Part shown: positions 8,568 to 18,144 of the stretch, in pieces
Layout: every line of letters starts with the position of its first letter
Numbering within the stretch: position 1 is the first letter of the stretch
Source of the DNA: an uncultured Candidatus Saccharibacteria bacterium
Lineage (GTDB): Bacteria > Patescibacteriota > Saccharimonadia > Saccharimonadales > Saccharimonadaceae
DNA length: 40,013 nt
Assembly (NCBI GenBank): GCA_947166405.1
Contig: CAMVEA010000005.1
Location: 1-40,013 of the forward strand
Direction: 5' to 3'
The notes under the pieces: generated by a model
Database searches by the model: none
Told to the model about the DNA's origin: nothing
The model's input: only the letters and a program-made list of their open reading frames with translations
Translations under genes and position numbers: made by a program

Positions 8568-11252
8568 ATGTATTATAACGAGGAAATTAAAAAAGTATAT
8601 GCCGAGCTAAACTCTGGCGAGACCGGGCTCCATCCAGATGAAGCAAAAGATAGATTAAAAAAATATGGCAAGAATATTCTACCTAAGAAAAAGAGACCAA
8701 GCCTCTTAAAACTGTATATTAACGAGTTTAAATCTCCAATTGAAATAATACTCGTAATTACGGTTATTATATCTTTTATTATTGGAGAGAACGTCGACGC
8801 CATTATTATCATTTTTATTATACTCGTTGATACGATTATGGGCGCCTGCCAAGAAAATAAAGCCCTCAAATCGGCCGAAAGTCTGAACAATATGCTAAAA
8901 AGCAAATGTAAAGTGCTAAGAAATAGCAATGTCTACGAGATTGATTCGGAGGATGTAGTTAAAGGCGACATAATTCTCTTGGAAAGCGGTGACAGAGTTA
9001 ACGCCGACGCAAGAATTATCGAATCGACAAATCTACAGATCGATGAATCAATTTTGACTGGAGAAAGCACCAACGTCGCCAAAACAAATAAAATTCTAAA
9101 TAGTACTAATATTGCACTTGCGGATAGAAAGAACATGGTTTATGCGGGTTGCAGTGTAATAACGGGGAGAGCAAAAGCCATCGTAACAGCAATAGGCATA
9201 GATACCGAAATCGGAAAAATCTTCAAAATGGTAGTCGATACCAAAGAAGAAAAAACACCACTCACGACTCGAATGGAAAAGTTCACCAAACAGATTAGTC
9301 TAATCATTGTCATTGTCGCAATAGTTTCAGGCATTATTCTCTCAATAAATGGCTATAAGCCGAGCGGTGTTTTCTTAGCCGTAGTCGCACTGGCAATATC
9401 TGCTATGCCTGAAGGTTTGCCACTAGCACTAACCATGGCCCTCACGATAGCATCAAACAAGATGAGTAAGAAAAATGTAATAGTCAAGAATCTGAGCTCT
9501 GTAGAAGCGCTTGGCAGCTGCACTGTTATTGCTAGTGACAAGACTGGAACGCTAACGATAAATGAACAAACCGCGAGGAAGATTGTTCTGAAAAATGGCG
9601 ATGTAATAGAAGTGACTGGCACAGGCTACAACGATAATGGCGAAGTAAACATTGGCAACATAAAGAACACAGAAGATGTAACACGAATTATTAATCTATG
9701 CGCTATCAATAATGAAGCTATTTTCAAGAAAGAAGGTGATAAATTCATACATAGTGGTGATTCTATTGATGCGGCTTTTTTGGCGCTAAAATCAAAATAT
9801 AATGTAGATACGAATTACCATAAGGAAAAGCTCATACCGTATGAGTCAGAAAAACAATACTCCGCCACTTTCTATAAGGAAAATGGAAGGCTAAGATGCA
9901 CAGTTAAAGGCTCATTGGAAAAAATCATGTCTTTTTCCAAAAAAAGCGACAAGTACATAGCTCAAAACGAAAAGCTATCCCAAGAAGGCTATAGGGTAAT
10001 CGCTGTTTGTGATGGGTATATAGACAGCACGAATGAGAAGGACATCAAGAATTTGGAATTCTTAGGCCTAGTCGCTTTTATCGATCCAGTGCGAGAGGAC
10101 GCCAAAAAATCAATCGCAGAATGTCAAAGCGCAGGTGTAAAAGTGATAATGATAACAGGAGATCATCCAGCTACTGCGCTAACAATCGCCAAAGACCTAA
10201 AACTGGCAAATAATAAAGACGAGATTATCACAGGCCAAGAACTAGAAAAGTTATACAAAAAAGGAGAAGATTATTTTGACAAACACATCAAAGGTATTAA
10301 AGTTTTTTCTAGAGTTACGCCCGAAGATAAACTATTAATAGTCGAATCATTGAAGAGAAATGGAGAGTTTGTTGCTGTAACGGGTGACGGGGTAAACGAT
10401 GCTCCAGCAATTAAAACTGCTAACATCGGCATAGCGATGGGGAGCGGCACCGATGTAGCAAAAGACGCAGCGGATCTAATTGTCTTGGATGATAATTTTA
10501 CATCAATCGTCGAAGGTATAAAAGAAGGACGCATTGCGTACTCGAATATCAGAAAAATTATCATGTTTCTCTTTTCTTGTGGTATCGCAGAAGTCTTGTT
10601 TTATTTATTGGCAGTCTGCTTTGGGTACGAGCTGCCACTTGTCGCCATACAGCTATTATGGATCAATATAGTTACAGATGGAATCCAAGACATGGCTTTG
10701 TCCTTCGAGAGAGGAACGGAGGATTTAATGAAAGTTCCTCCTCGCAGGACTGATGAACCATTGCTTAGTAAAGACTTAATGGTAGAAATCATATTATTTG
10801 GATCAACTATAGCCTTAATAATCTTTTCAGTATGGAAGTATCTAATGGACAATGACACGGACTTGCTACTAGCAAGAAGCATTGTTATGACATTAATGGT
10901 ATTTATCCAAAACCTTCACGTACTAAACTGCAAGAGCGAGAAAAGAAGCATATTTTCAATTCATATTTTCAATAACCCATTCGTAATAATATCGATTATC
11001 AGTTCCATTGCATTGCAGCTTATAGTCATTAACTTACCCTACTTGTCAGAGCTATTAAAAATTACAAGTCTAAACAGCGTAACAGTTATACAATTATTCG
11101 TACTATCATTATCGATAATAGTAGTAGCCGAAATCTACAAAGTATTTTACCGAAGAATAATAAAAAACAATACCAAAATAACAAAAAAACACAAAATAAT
11201 AAAAAACACTTGCAATAATCATTGCGCATGTGGTAAAATACATCACCGGTAG
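8568..11252 (+). CDS. P2-type cation-transporting ATPase (Ca2+-ATPase-like)
   Basis: LTGES, AMPEGLPLALT, SDKTGTLT, MITGDHPATA, TGDGVNDAPAIK, WINIVTDG motifs. Confidence 0.95.
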   Translation: MYYNEEIKKVYAELNSGETGLHPDEAKDRLKKYGKNILPKKKRPSLLKLYINEFKSPIEIILVITVIISFIIGENVDAIIIIFIILVDTIMGACQENKALKSAESLNNMLKSKCKVLRNSNVYEIDSEDVVKGDIILLESGDRVNADARIIESTNLQIDESILTGESTNVAKTNKILNSTNIALADRKNMVYAGCSVITGRAKAIVTAIGIDTEIGKIFKMVVDTKEEKTPLTTRMEKFTKQISLIIVIVAIVSGIILSINGYKPSGVFLAVVALAISAMPEGLPLALTMALTIASNKMSKKNVIVKNLSSVEALGSCTVIASDKTGTLTINEQTARKIVLKNGDVIEVTGTGYNDNGEVNIGNIKNTEDVTRIINLCAINNEAIFKKEGDKFIHSGDSIDAAFLALKSKYNVDTNYHKEKLIPYESEKQYSATFYKENGRLRCTVKGSLEKIMSFSKKSDKYIAQNEKLSQEGYRVIAVCDGYIDSTNEKDIKNLEFLGLVAFIDPVREDAKKSIAECQSAGVKVIMITGDHPATALTIAKDLKLANNKDEIITGQELEKLYKKGEDYFDKHIKGIKVFSRVTPEDKLLIVESLKRNGEFVAVTGDGVNDAPAIKTANIGIAMGSGTDVAKDAADLIVLDDNFTSIVEGIKEGRIAYSNIRKIIMFLFSCGIAEVLFYLLAVCFGYELPLVAIQLLWINIVTDGIQDMALSFERGTEDLMKVPPRRTDEPLLSKDLMVEIILFGSTIALIIFSVWKYLMDNDTDLLLARSIVMTLMVFIQNLHVLNCKSEKRSIFSIHIFNNPFVIISIISSIALQLIVINLPYLSELLKITSLNSVTVIQLFVLSLSIIVVAEIYKVFYRRIIKNNTKITKKHKIIKNTCNNHCACGKIHHR

Positions 11253-11261
11253 ATTATTTGG

Positions 11262-11533
11262 TTTCCTCATCGGAACAATCTTCGCATTGATGATCGCATT
11301 GCCAAAATGTATTATTTCAGGACTAGAACGGTATGCTCTGTTGACCTCAATATAATCAAAATCGGGAGCAAGGTTTCGCAACTTATTGTTTTCAATATAA
11401 GGGTTAATGTTTTGGTTTTCATCACCCAATATAGTAAAATGAGCATAGTTTTAATAATAGCATCGTAAATACCGGCGCTGGAGCATACTTTTCTCTTTGC
11501 AATTCTATGATGATAGCTTAGAAGAATCATCAA
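11262..11533 (-). pseudogene. Decayed fragment of a UvrD/HelD-like superfamily I helicase
   Basis: Minus-strand peptide (Y)AHFTILGDENQNINPYIENNKL...DFDYIEVNRAYRSSPEIIHFGNAII resembles the SF1 motif III-IV region (LGDxNQ..., YRSxxEI). Frames shift upstream and no intact gene is present. Confidence 0.55.
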
Positions 11534-11674
11534 TTTAATTGATTGTTCTATTGGATTGAACTGATGCTAATCTACGGGATATATAATAAAAGAATAGTTG
11601 TTCTAGTCAAAACTATTTCATTTTCAAAACATTTATGCTAATATTAAAATAGATTAAATTAAAAAGGGTTCGAG

Positions 11675-13549
11675 ATGGATACAGGTAAATCAAATAATAT
11701 AATAGGATGCGCTATTGTGACAAGTATGGTTACAGTAACATTGGCTTCTGGAGCTATCCTTTCTTCTACAAGAGTAAACGCAGACGATGAAAACACTGCA
11801 GTTACTACTGCATCAGTCACCGTAGCAGCTTCATGTTCTATGACCGCTACAGTAGAAACGGAACATAACGCTACACTCGCTAACGGTATATATTCTGCCA
11901 GTACTGCTGATTATGCTGATGGTATTGGTAAAACCACTATTGCTACCTTCTGTAATGATAATAGTGGATATGCTATATATGCAATAGGCTATACTGGTGG
12001 TAAATATGATGGAGAAGATCACACTAAGCTTATTGGTGCTACTAATGGACAGAAGATAACTACAAGTACAGCTACAAGTGGAGATACATCAAGCTGGGCT
12101 ATGAAACTCACTAAAGTCACTGATACAGCACAAAGCTATAACCCAGAAGCCTTAACAATAGAAAACGATTATGATGACTATAATGTAATACCAGACACAT
12201 ACACCAAAGTAGCTAACTACACATCAACTACTGATCAAACCCTAGGCTCAGTACTATCCACCACATACGCCGCATACATCTCCCCAACCCAAGTAGCTGA
12301 TACATATACAGGTAAAGTTAAATACACACTAGTTCATCCAAATACTGAAGTCCCAGCTCAGCCACAAACCACTCAGACTGGCAAGATTCGTTATTATGCC
12401 AACGTATCAGACTACCAGGGCACTATGGCTGATCAAAACATATCATCATCTGTGACGCTCCTCCCAAGTAATTTCAGCCGCACTGGCTATGGCTTTGCTG
12501 GGTGGAGTGATAAGTTTGACTATGCTACTAATCCTGAGGCTAAGTTCTATGGTCCGAATGAAACTATTACGCTAAACACTGCCGACTACACTGGCATTAA
12601 TCCTGGCCTCTCACTCTATGCCGTATGGGTTAAGAGTCAAGGCAATCTCCAAGATTCGGCTAAAGTAGCAAGTGTCTGTAGCTCTCTCACCACCGCTCCA
12701 ACTGATGGCACCGCTAACCTAAGCTCCGTCTCTGCCCTCACAGACCAACGTGACAATAACACCTATGCCATCGCCAAACTCGCAGACGGTAAATGTTGGA
12801 TGATAGAGAACTTGAGACTAGCCGATAAAGATAGTAGTAATAATGATATAGAACTATCAACCACCAACACCAACAGTCCATCCCTCCCGCTCACTAATAT
12901 ATATGATGCAACTAACCCAACTACCTCCAACCATCTCTCAGCTTCTATAACCCCATCATCCAGCACTCCATGGTGTACGACCAATTCTGCTGCCTGTGAT
13001 GATCAGTCCATGTTATACACTGGCAATACCACAGAAAGAAGCACAACCCCAGCAACTTCTGCCAACACCTATTCATATGGTAACTACTACAACTGGTACT
13101 CTGCTACAGCAGGTAATGGTAAATTTAGCACCAGTACAAATAACTCAACTGTTGCTGGAGATATTTGTCCAACTGGTTGGACTCTTCCAGAAGGCGGAGA
13201 TAGGACCAATATGGCAGCCGAGAAAAATAACTTCTATAAACTAGGCTTATCACTTGGATTATCCGCTCCAGCTAACTACAATAGCCAAACTACTCCATAC
13301 TGGATAGGTTCCCCTGAAGGTCCAAATGCCTCTACTGCATTTCGTATTTACCCGAACAATTTCCTCTACTCCGGCTACGTCAACGGCTCATCGGTCGGCT
13401 ATCGAGGTAGCTACGGCAACTACTGGTCTAAGTCTGCGAAAAGTAGCAGCAACGCGTACTTCTTGAGCTTCAGCAGTACCGTCGTCGGCCCGTCCGGCTA
13501 CAGCTCCGATAAGAACTACGGATTTAGCGTCCGCTGCCTAGCGCAGTAG
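11675..13549 (+). CDS. Secreted surface protein with InlB B-repeat-like segment and C-terminal FISUMP (Fibrobacter succinogenes major paralogous) domain
   Basis: N-terminal signal/TM (IIGCAIVTSMVTVTLASGAILSSTRVNA); SRTGYGFAGWSD...LSLYAVW InlB-like repeat; DGKCWMIENLRL...GDICPTGWTLP...YWSKSAKSSSNAYFLSFSS...NYGFSVRCLAQ FISUMP signature. Confidence 0.88.
   Translation: MDTGKSNNIIGCAIVTSMVTVTLASGAILSSTRVNADDENTAVTTASVTVAASCSMTATVETEHNATLANGIYSASTADYADGIGKTTIATFCNDNSGYAIYAIGYTGGKYDGEDHTKLIGATNGQKITTSTATSGDTSSWAMKLTKVTDTAQSYNPEALTIENDYDDYNVIPDTYTKVANYTSTTDQTLGSVLSTTYAAYISPTQVADTYTGKVKYTLVHPNTEVPAQPQTTQTGKIRYYANVSDYQGTMADQNISSSVTLLPSNFSRTGYGFAGWSDKFDYATNPEAKFYGPNETITLNTADYTGINPGLSLYAVWVKSQGNLQDSAKVASVCSSLTTAPTDGTANLSSVSALTDQRDNNTYAIAKLADGKCWMIENLRLADKDSSNNDIELSTTNTNSPSLPLTNIYDATNPTTSNHLSASITPSSSTPWCTTNSAACDDQSMLYTGNTTERSTTPATSANTYSYGNYYNWYSATAGNGKFSTSTNNSTVAGDICPTGWTLPEGGDRTNMAAEKNNFYKLGLSLGLSAPANYNSQTTPYWIGSPEGPNASTAFRIYPNNFLYSGYVNGSSVGYRGSYGNYWSKSAKSSSNAYFLSFSSTVVGPSGYSSDKNYGFSVRCLAQ
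13346..13549 (+). other. Candidate hypervariable 3' segment (DGR VR-like) of the FISUMP gene
   Basis: 67 codons, 41 ending in C and 10 in T (preceding 60 codons inspected: 14 C, 25 T); encodes the C-terminal C-type-lectin-like end. Confidence 0.45.
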
Positions 13550-13722
13550 TTCGTCCCCTAAGTAAAGAATCGCCCAAGAAATTACTGTCCCTTCTTGGTG
13601 AGCTCCTAAGAGCTCGTCAGCCAGGGACGGTAATTTACTTAGGCGATTTTTGATGAATGAAGGGTAGATATTTTCATGTTGTGATGGGTATTTTTGACCA
13701 TGTGTAGAGTATTCCATAATAT
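13550..13722 (+). repeat. Inverted-repeat copy A, paired with 39843-40013
   Basis: First ~54 nt nearly identical to the reverse complement of the window end (two mismatches), with gapped similarity continuing through TTTTGACCATGTGTAGARTATT. Confidence 0.9.
13568..13651 (+). terminator. Long structured hairpin/terminator downstream of the FISUMP gene (copy A)
   Basis: AATCGCC..TTACTGTCCCT / AGGGACGGTAA..GGCGATT outer arms, inner UGAGCUC-CUAA-GAGCUCG stem, followed by TTTTT. Confidence 0.8.
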
Positions 13723-13852
13723 TCCCCAATATTCCCATGGGAAAGGGTCTTGGCATCTGGGGTAATAATGAATCGTAGACAAGTCCCCGATTTTTACTCA
13801 CCCAGCCACTCATCCGATCAGCCCTATGACTTCACCTCTTCTTGCTCGCATT

Positions 13853-13890
13853 ATAGAAAATATCCGACCAAATAGTCGGATATTTTCTAT
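13853..13890 (-). terminator. Terminator downstream of tRNA-Gln
   Basis: ATAGAAAATATCCGAC-CAAATA-GTCGGATATTTTCTAT, perfect 16-bp inverted repeat. Confidence 0.85.
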
Positions 13891-13893
13891 GGC

Positions 13894-13964
13894 TGGGGAT
13901 GAGGGACTCGAACCCCCGAATGGTGGGACCAGAACCCACTGCCTTACCACTTGGCGAATCCCCA
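13894..13964 (-). tRNA. tRNA-Gln (anticodon CTG)
   Basis: Reverse complement TGGGGATTCGCCAAGTGGTAAGGCAGTGGGTTCTGGTCCCACCATTCGGGGGTTCGAGTCCCTCATCCCCA; 7-bp acceptor, GTGGG-TTCTGGT-CCCAC anticodon arm, GGTTCGAGTCC T-arm. Confidence 0.93.
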
Positions 13965-14251
13965 GTACACCATAATTATACCACGAATACTGAAAAAAAT
14001 AAAGACAAGTAGAACCATAAGCAATCAGAAACAACCAAACTATAAACAATGAGATAAGAAATCCATCCTAAAAAGCCAGTACGCTAGATATTAGAGAATG
14101 GAAACTAGAAGTCCAAAACCAATATGCATTTTGTGACTATGTCCTATTTATACCCATATCACAAAATCTCCACGGGAAAGTAATATGATAAATACGGACT
14201 GCCGAGGATTTATACTAATAATGAGCATAAAATTGAAGTTGTAAAATAATT

Positions 14252-17200
14252 CTATTCGTTTCTCAGTGCTTCTACAGGGTCTTTCCTGGCGGCCGCTTTC
14301 GCAGGAATCAATCCACCAATCAAAGTTAATATCACTGATAACAAAATCAAGAATAAGGCGGTATTGATAGCCAAAGATGCACTCAGTGGTATATCGCCAG
14401 TATAATGATGTAACACGGCATTGATAATCGGAATTAGTAAATAAGAAACCCCAACACCAAGTATTCCACTAAGAAGCCCAATAATAAATGTTTCTGCATT
14501 AAAAATCGATGAGATATTGTGTTTTGATGCACCAATCGCACGCAATATACCAATTTCTTTAGTGCGCTCATACACGGAAATATAAGTGATTACTCCAATC
14601 ATTATGGAGGATACTACAAGAGAAATCGACACGAAGGCAATCAATACATAAGAAACGGCGTCCACGATCGTTTTTACAGAAGACATCAGTACTCCAGTGG
14701 CATCAGTATACTCGATTACCTTATCTTCTTCATGATTGGTTCTCATTAAGTCATTATAATTGTCTAAGAACTCCAAGAATCTAGTCTTACCATCAAAAGA
14801 ATTAAAATAGAACGACAATTGAGTTGGATCGTTTAAGTCCTGGTATCCTAAAGTGGATAGGTTGGTTGCCAATGTTGTTTTTTTCTTAGTAAACATCGCT
14901 GTCACTACACGAGATAGTTCCTCTTCGCTAAAATTCAACTTAAATGCCGACAACAATGCAGACTCGTCGATATGATAAGCATTTGCAAAACTCCCAGCTA
15001 AATATGATGCTAGCCCGCTTACTTTTGTTAAGATTCCCTTTTTCATTATCAACTCAGTAATCATAATTGACAAAGTGTCAAATGATTTGTCCACTTCCTC
15101 CACGTCGGTGTATTTATCGAGTACGCCATTATATAATATCTCAACCATTGGGATATCAGTTGTGGTTAAATCCGGCTCTACACCAAATTGTGTTTTAAAG
15201 TATTCAGTAAAACCCTGTACGTACGCGCCCATCAGACCTTTTAGCAAACCCTTATAAGCATCTGCGAAATTATTAACTGGTATCAAATATTGCACTTCAA
15301 GCCCACTCAAATCTTGTTTGTCGACATAATCATTAACTATCTTGTCAACTTCATTGGCCTTGAAGGTGCCATGACCATCTAAGCCTGCAACCTCATGATA
15401 AATTCCCCTCGCTAATTCCCCAAACTTATCAATCAAAGCATTCTTAACCGGCGAAATATCTGCAGTTATATCATTCGAAATATCGTTAATATATTCCGCA
15501 GTTTTGTTTGATATTGCGTTTTGGTCTATTGTAATATTAAATGATTGTGCTAATTTTTCATTATCAACTGACACGAGATCCGAAAATTCAAAATTAAAAT
15601 CGTTTGCCTCGTCACCAAATTTCATACCCGAGAATACATCAATTTCTGGTTTTGCCAATTGCTCTTTTACGATTGCTGTCTGCGAAGACTCATCGATGAT
15701 ATGGGTCACAAGCGAAGGCAGATATGCAATACCACTACGACTTGATAACATTTCGGAATTGACTACAGCAATGCCCACGACTTTAAGGCGCTCTGACTTA
15801 TCGTATAATGATTTCATGTAATCACTATCGCCACTCATATCTTCATATACTTCATATTTGTCATTGTACTTATATAAATCCGCCGGAATCACCAATCTCA
15901 AATCTACATTCATTATTTCGTCGTAAGTCAGCTCCAGTGGCTTGTTGTTGATTTCTGCAGTTTCTCCGCTCATTATCTTAGCAACAATTTTGTTTAGCTC
16001 ATCTGTATCGTGAAAGCCCAAAGAATATGTTAATAAATCCGATATCCCGCCTCTGTCTGGTAGTATTACCAGCAGTTCATTATAGTTTTCGGGATATCGT
16101 CCAGCTAAGATGTCTGTATCATTGATCAGATTATCTCGCTCGTATTGCTGATACACAGAAGTCATTGATGAATAATTGCGAAGTAAAGATGACTCCCCAA
16201 CAAGTGAAGTAAATAGCGTACTTGGATTCATTTTAGCGATCTTGTCGGTAGTATCGACCGTATATATTACTGGATTAACGTTATACTCTTTTTCCATCAT
16301 GCGGATGTCTTTTTCAATTTCATCTCGATACACGTCAAGGTATTTTTCGAAGCTTTGCAAATCATTATTTGAAACTGTGCCAAGCGTTGAGCTAAGTATC
16401 TTGTTTTCTTTTAAAACACCATCAGTACCAGAGGCCTCGCCTTTATCGGTTACGCTAAGCATTATTCCGGTCAAGTCGGCCGACTCTTTTTGAAGCGCTA
16501 AAGGGTAAGATGTTAAAGTATCTTCCTCAATCTTGTCTATATAGTTTTGAAAACCAGTAGAAACAGCGGAAATTAATGCAATCCCAATTATCCCAATAGA
16601 GCCAGCAAAAGCCACCAGAATAGTACGCCATTTTTTTGTCAAAAGATTCTTAAGGGACAATGACAAAGCCGTCACGAAAGACATTTTGGTTTTCTTCGAC
16701 TTGCTGTTGGCTTCAGCCAAAGCCAAATCTGTCTTTATCTTACCATCATAAGAGTTCGAGTCCGAAGTAATCTTACCGTCCTTGAGCGAAACAATCCGGG
16801 TAGCATATTTATCTGCCAGCTCAGGGTTATGCGTAACCATTATCACTAATCTATTTTTGGCGATTTTCTTAAGCAAATTCATAATTTGAATACTCGTTTC
16901 AGAGTCTAGCGCGCCAGTCGGCTCATCCGCCAACAGAATATCTGGATCATTCACGAGCGCTCGCGCAATTGCAACACGTTGCATCTGACCACCAGATAGT
17001 TGTGCTGGAAGTTTATAAATATGTTCAGACAATCCGACATCCTTCAAAGCCCGTTTTGCTCGCCGAATTGATTCGCGTTTGTTAATACCAGACAATGTCA
17101 AAGCCAGTCGTACATTCTGCAAGACGGTCTGATGCGGTATTAAATTATACGACTGAAACACGAAACCAATTCGGTGGTTTCTATAAGCATCCCAATCTTT

Positions 17201-17422
17201 ATCCTTGAACTGCTTGGTACTTTTTTCATTTATGATTAAATCACCTGACGTATAATGGTCTAACCCACCAATTATATTAAGAAGAGTAGTTTTGCCAGAA
17301 CCCGATGGCCCCAGAATCGCCACAAATTCACTAATGCGAAAATTTATAGATACCTTATTGAGAACCGTGCGACGAATCCCACCAGTCTCATAAACTTTCG
17401 TTACTCCACGAATCTCTAACAT
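14252..17422 (-). CDS. ABC transporter, ATP-binding domain fused to FtsX-like permease
   Basis: Walker A GPSGSGKTTLLN, LSGGQMQR, DPDILLADEPTGALD; C-terminal FtsX TM region EIGILRAIGASKHNISSIFNAE; start placed at ATG 17422 rather than GTG 17428. Confidence 0.93.
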   Translation of the reverse strand: MLEIRGVTKVYETGGIRRTVLNKVSINFRISEFVAILGPSGSGKTTLLNIIGGLDHYTSGDLIINEKSTKQFKDKDWDAYRNHRIGFVFQSYNLIPHQTVLQNVRLALTLSGINKRESIRRAKRALKDVGLSEHIYKLPAQLSGGQMQRVAIARALVNDPDILLADEPTGALDSETSIQIMNLLKKIAKNRLVIMVTHNPELADKYATRIVSLKDGKITSDSNSYDGKIKTDLALAEANSKSKKTKMSFVTALSLSLKNLLTKKWRTILVAFAGSIGIIGIALISAVSTGFQNYIDKIEEDTLTSYPLALQKESADLTGIMLSVTDKGEASGTDGVLKENKILSSTLGTVSNNDLQSFEKYLDVYRDEIEKDIRMMEKEYNVNPVIYTVDTTDKIAKMNPSTLFTSLVGESSLLRNYSSMTSVYQQYERDNLINDTDILAGRYPENYNELLVILPDRGGISDLLTYSLGFHDTDELNKIVAKIMSGETAEINNKPLELTYDEIMNVDLRLVIPADLYKYNDKYEVYEDMSGDSDYMKSLYDKSERLKVVGIAVVNSEMLSSRSGIAYLPSLVTHIIDESSQTAIVKEQLAKPEIDVFSGMKFGDEANDFNFEFSDLVSVDNEKLAQSFNITIDQNAISNKTAEYINDISNDITADISPVKNALIDKFGELARGIYHEVAGLDGHGTFKANEVDKIVNDYVDKQDLSGLEVQYLIPVNNFADAYKGLLKGLMGAYVQGFTEYFKTQFGVEPDLTTTDIPMVEILYNGVLDKYTDVEEVDKSFDTLSIMITELIMKKGILTKVSGLASYLAGSFANAYHIDESALLSAFKLNFSEEELSRVVTAMFTKKKTTLATNLSTLGYQDLNDPTQLSFYFNSFDGKTRFLEFLDNYNDLMRTNHEEDKVIEYTDATGVLMSSVKTIVDAVSYVLIAFVSISLVVSSIMIGVITYISVYERTKEIGILRAIGASKHNISSIFNAETFIIGLLSGILGVGVSYLLIPIINAVLHHYTGDIPLSASLAINTALFLILLSVILTLIGGLIPAKAAARKDPVEALRNE

Positions 17423-17481
17423 TAACACAATTATAGCACGTTTTTAAGATTTGTTTAAAAAAAGTATTATATAATTCAAAT

Positions 17482-18144
17482 ATGAGAATATTATACGTAG
17501 AAGATGAAAAATACCTTGCGGAAGCCGTAATTCACGTACTAAAGAAGCACAAAATCGATGTTGATTGGGTAGAAGATGGTGAAAGCGGTCTAGCGCTAGC
17601 AATGGAGCCACATTATGACGTCATCGTTTTGGATATTATGCTACCAAAGCTGTCAGGGCTTGAAATCCTCCAGTCGATACGACGGCGTCGCGTCAAGACT
17701 CCAGTCATAATGTTATCGGCGCTTAGCGATGTTGATGATAAAATCAAAGGTCTAGACTGTGGCGCAGACGATTATCTTGCCAAACCATTCAAAACCGTAG
17801 AATTAATCGCTCGCCTCAAGGCTCTCACAAGGCGCCCAGCACTTTCTGACGCTAATAACATAGAATATCAAGACTTAAGTCTCGACACGAACAATCATAC
17901 TTTGAATAATGTCGAGCTCACCGATAAAGAGTATAATATTACCGAGATGCTATTCAAAAATCCAGACTCTGTCGTCACAAAACAGCAAATTCTTGCACAC
18001 GTATGGGGTGCCGAAACAGCTTTTGAAGAAAACTATGTTGAAGTATATATTTCATACTTAAGAAAGAAACTCAAGTCACTTAATACCAAGGTCGAAATCA
18101 AAACAATTAGAAATCTCGGATACAAATTAACCTATGTTCAGTAG
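17482..18144 (+). CDS. OmpR-family response regulator
   Basis: MRILYVEDEKYLAEAV...DVIVLDIMLPKLSG...DYLAKPF; C-terminal winged helix. Confidence 0.95.
   Translation: MRILYVEDEKYLAEAVIHVLKKHKIDVDWVEDGESGLALAMEPHYDVIVLDIMLPKLSGLEILQSIRRRRVKTPVIMLSALSDVDDKIKGLDCGADDYLAKPFKTVELIARLKALTRRPALSDANNIEYQDLSLDTNNHTLNNVELTDKEYNITEMLFKNPDSVVTKQQILAHVWGAETAFEENYVEVYISYLRKKLKSLNTKVEIKTIRNLGYKLTYVQ

Noticed and set aside
13568-13648. Hairpin after the FISUMP gene as an integron attC site
   Set aside because: Arms end CGCCCAAG/CTTAGGCG without the GTTRRRY/RYYYAAC core sites; pairing is nearly complete and followed by TTTTT, better explained as a terminator or structured RNA.
13538-13813. Minus-strand ORF of 91 aa
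   Set aside because: Antisense to the FISUMP 3' end and the hairpin; no protein-like signature.
13810-14049. Minus-strand ORF of 79 aa
   Set aside because: Covers the tRNA-Gln gene and its terminator; spurious.
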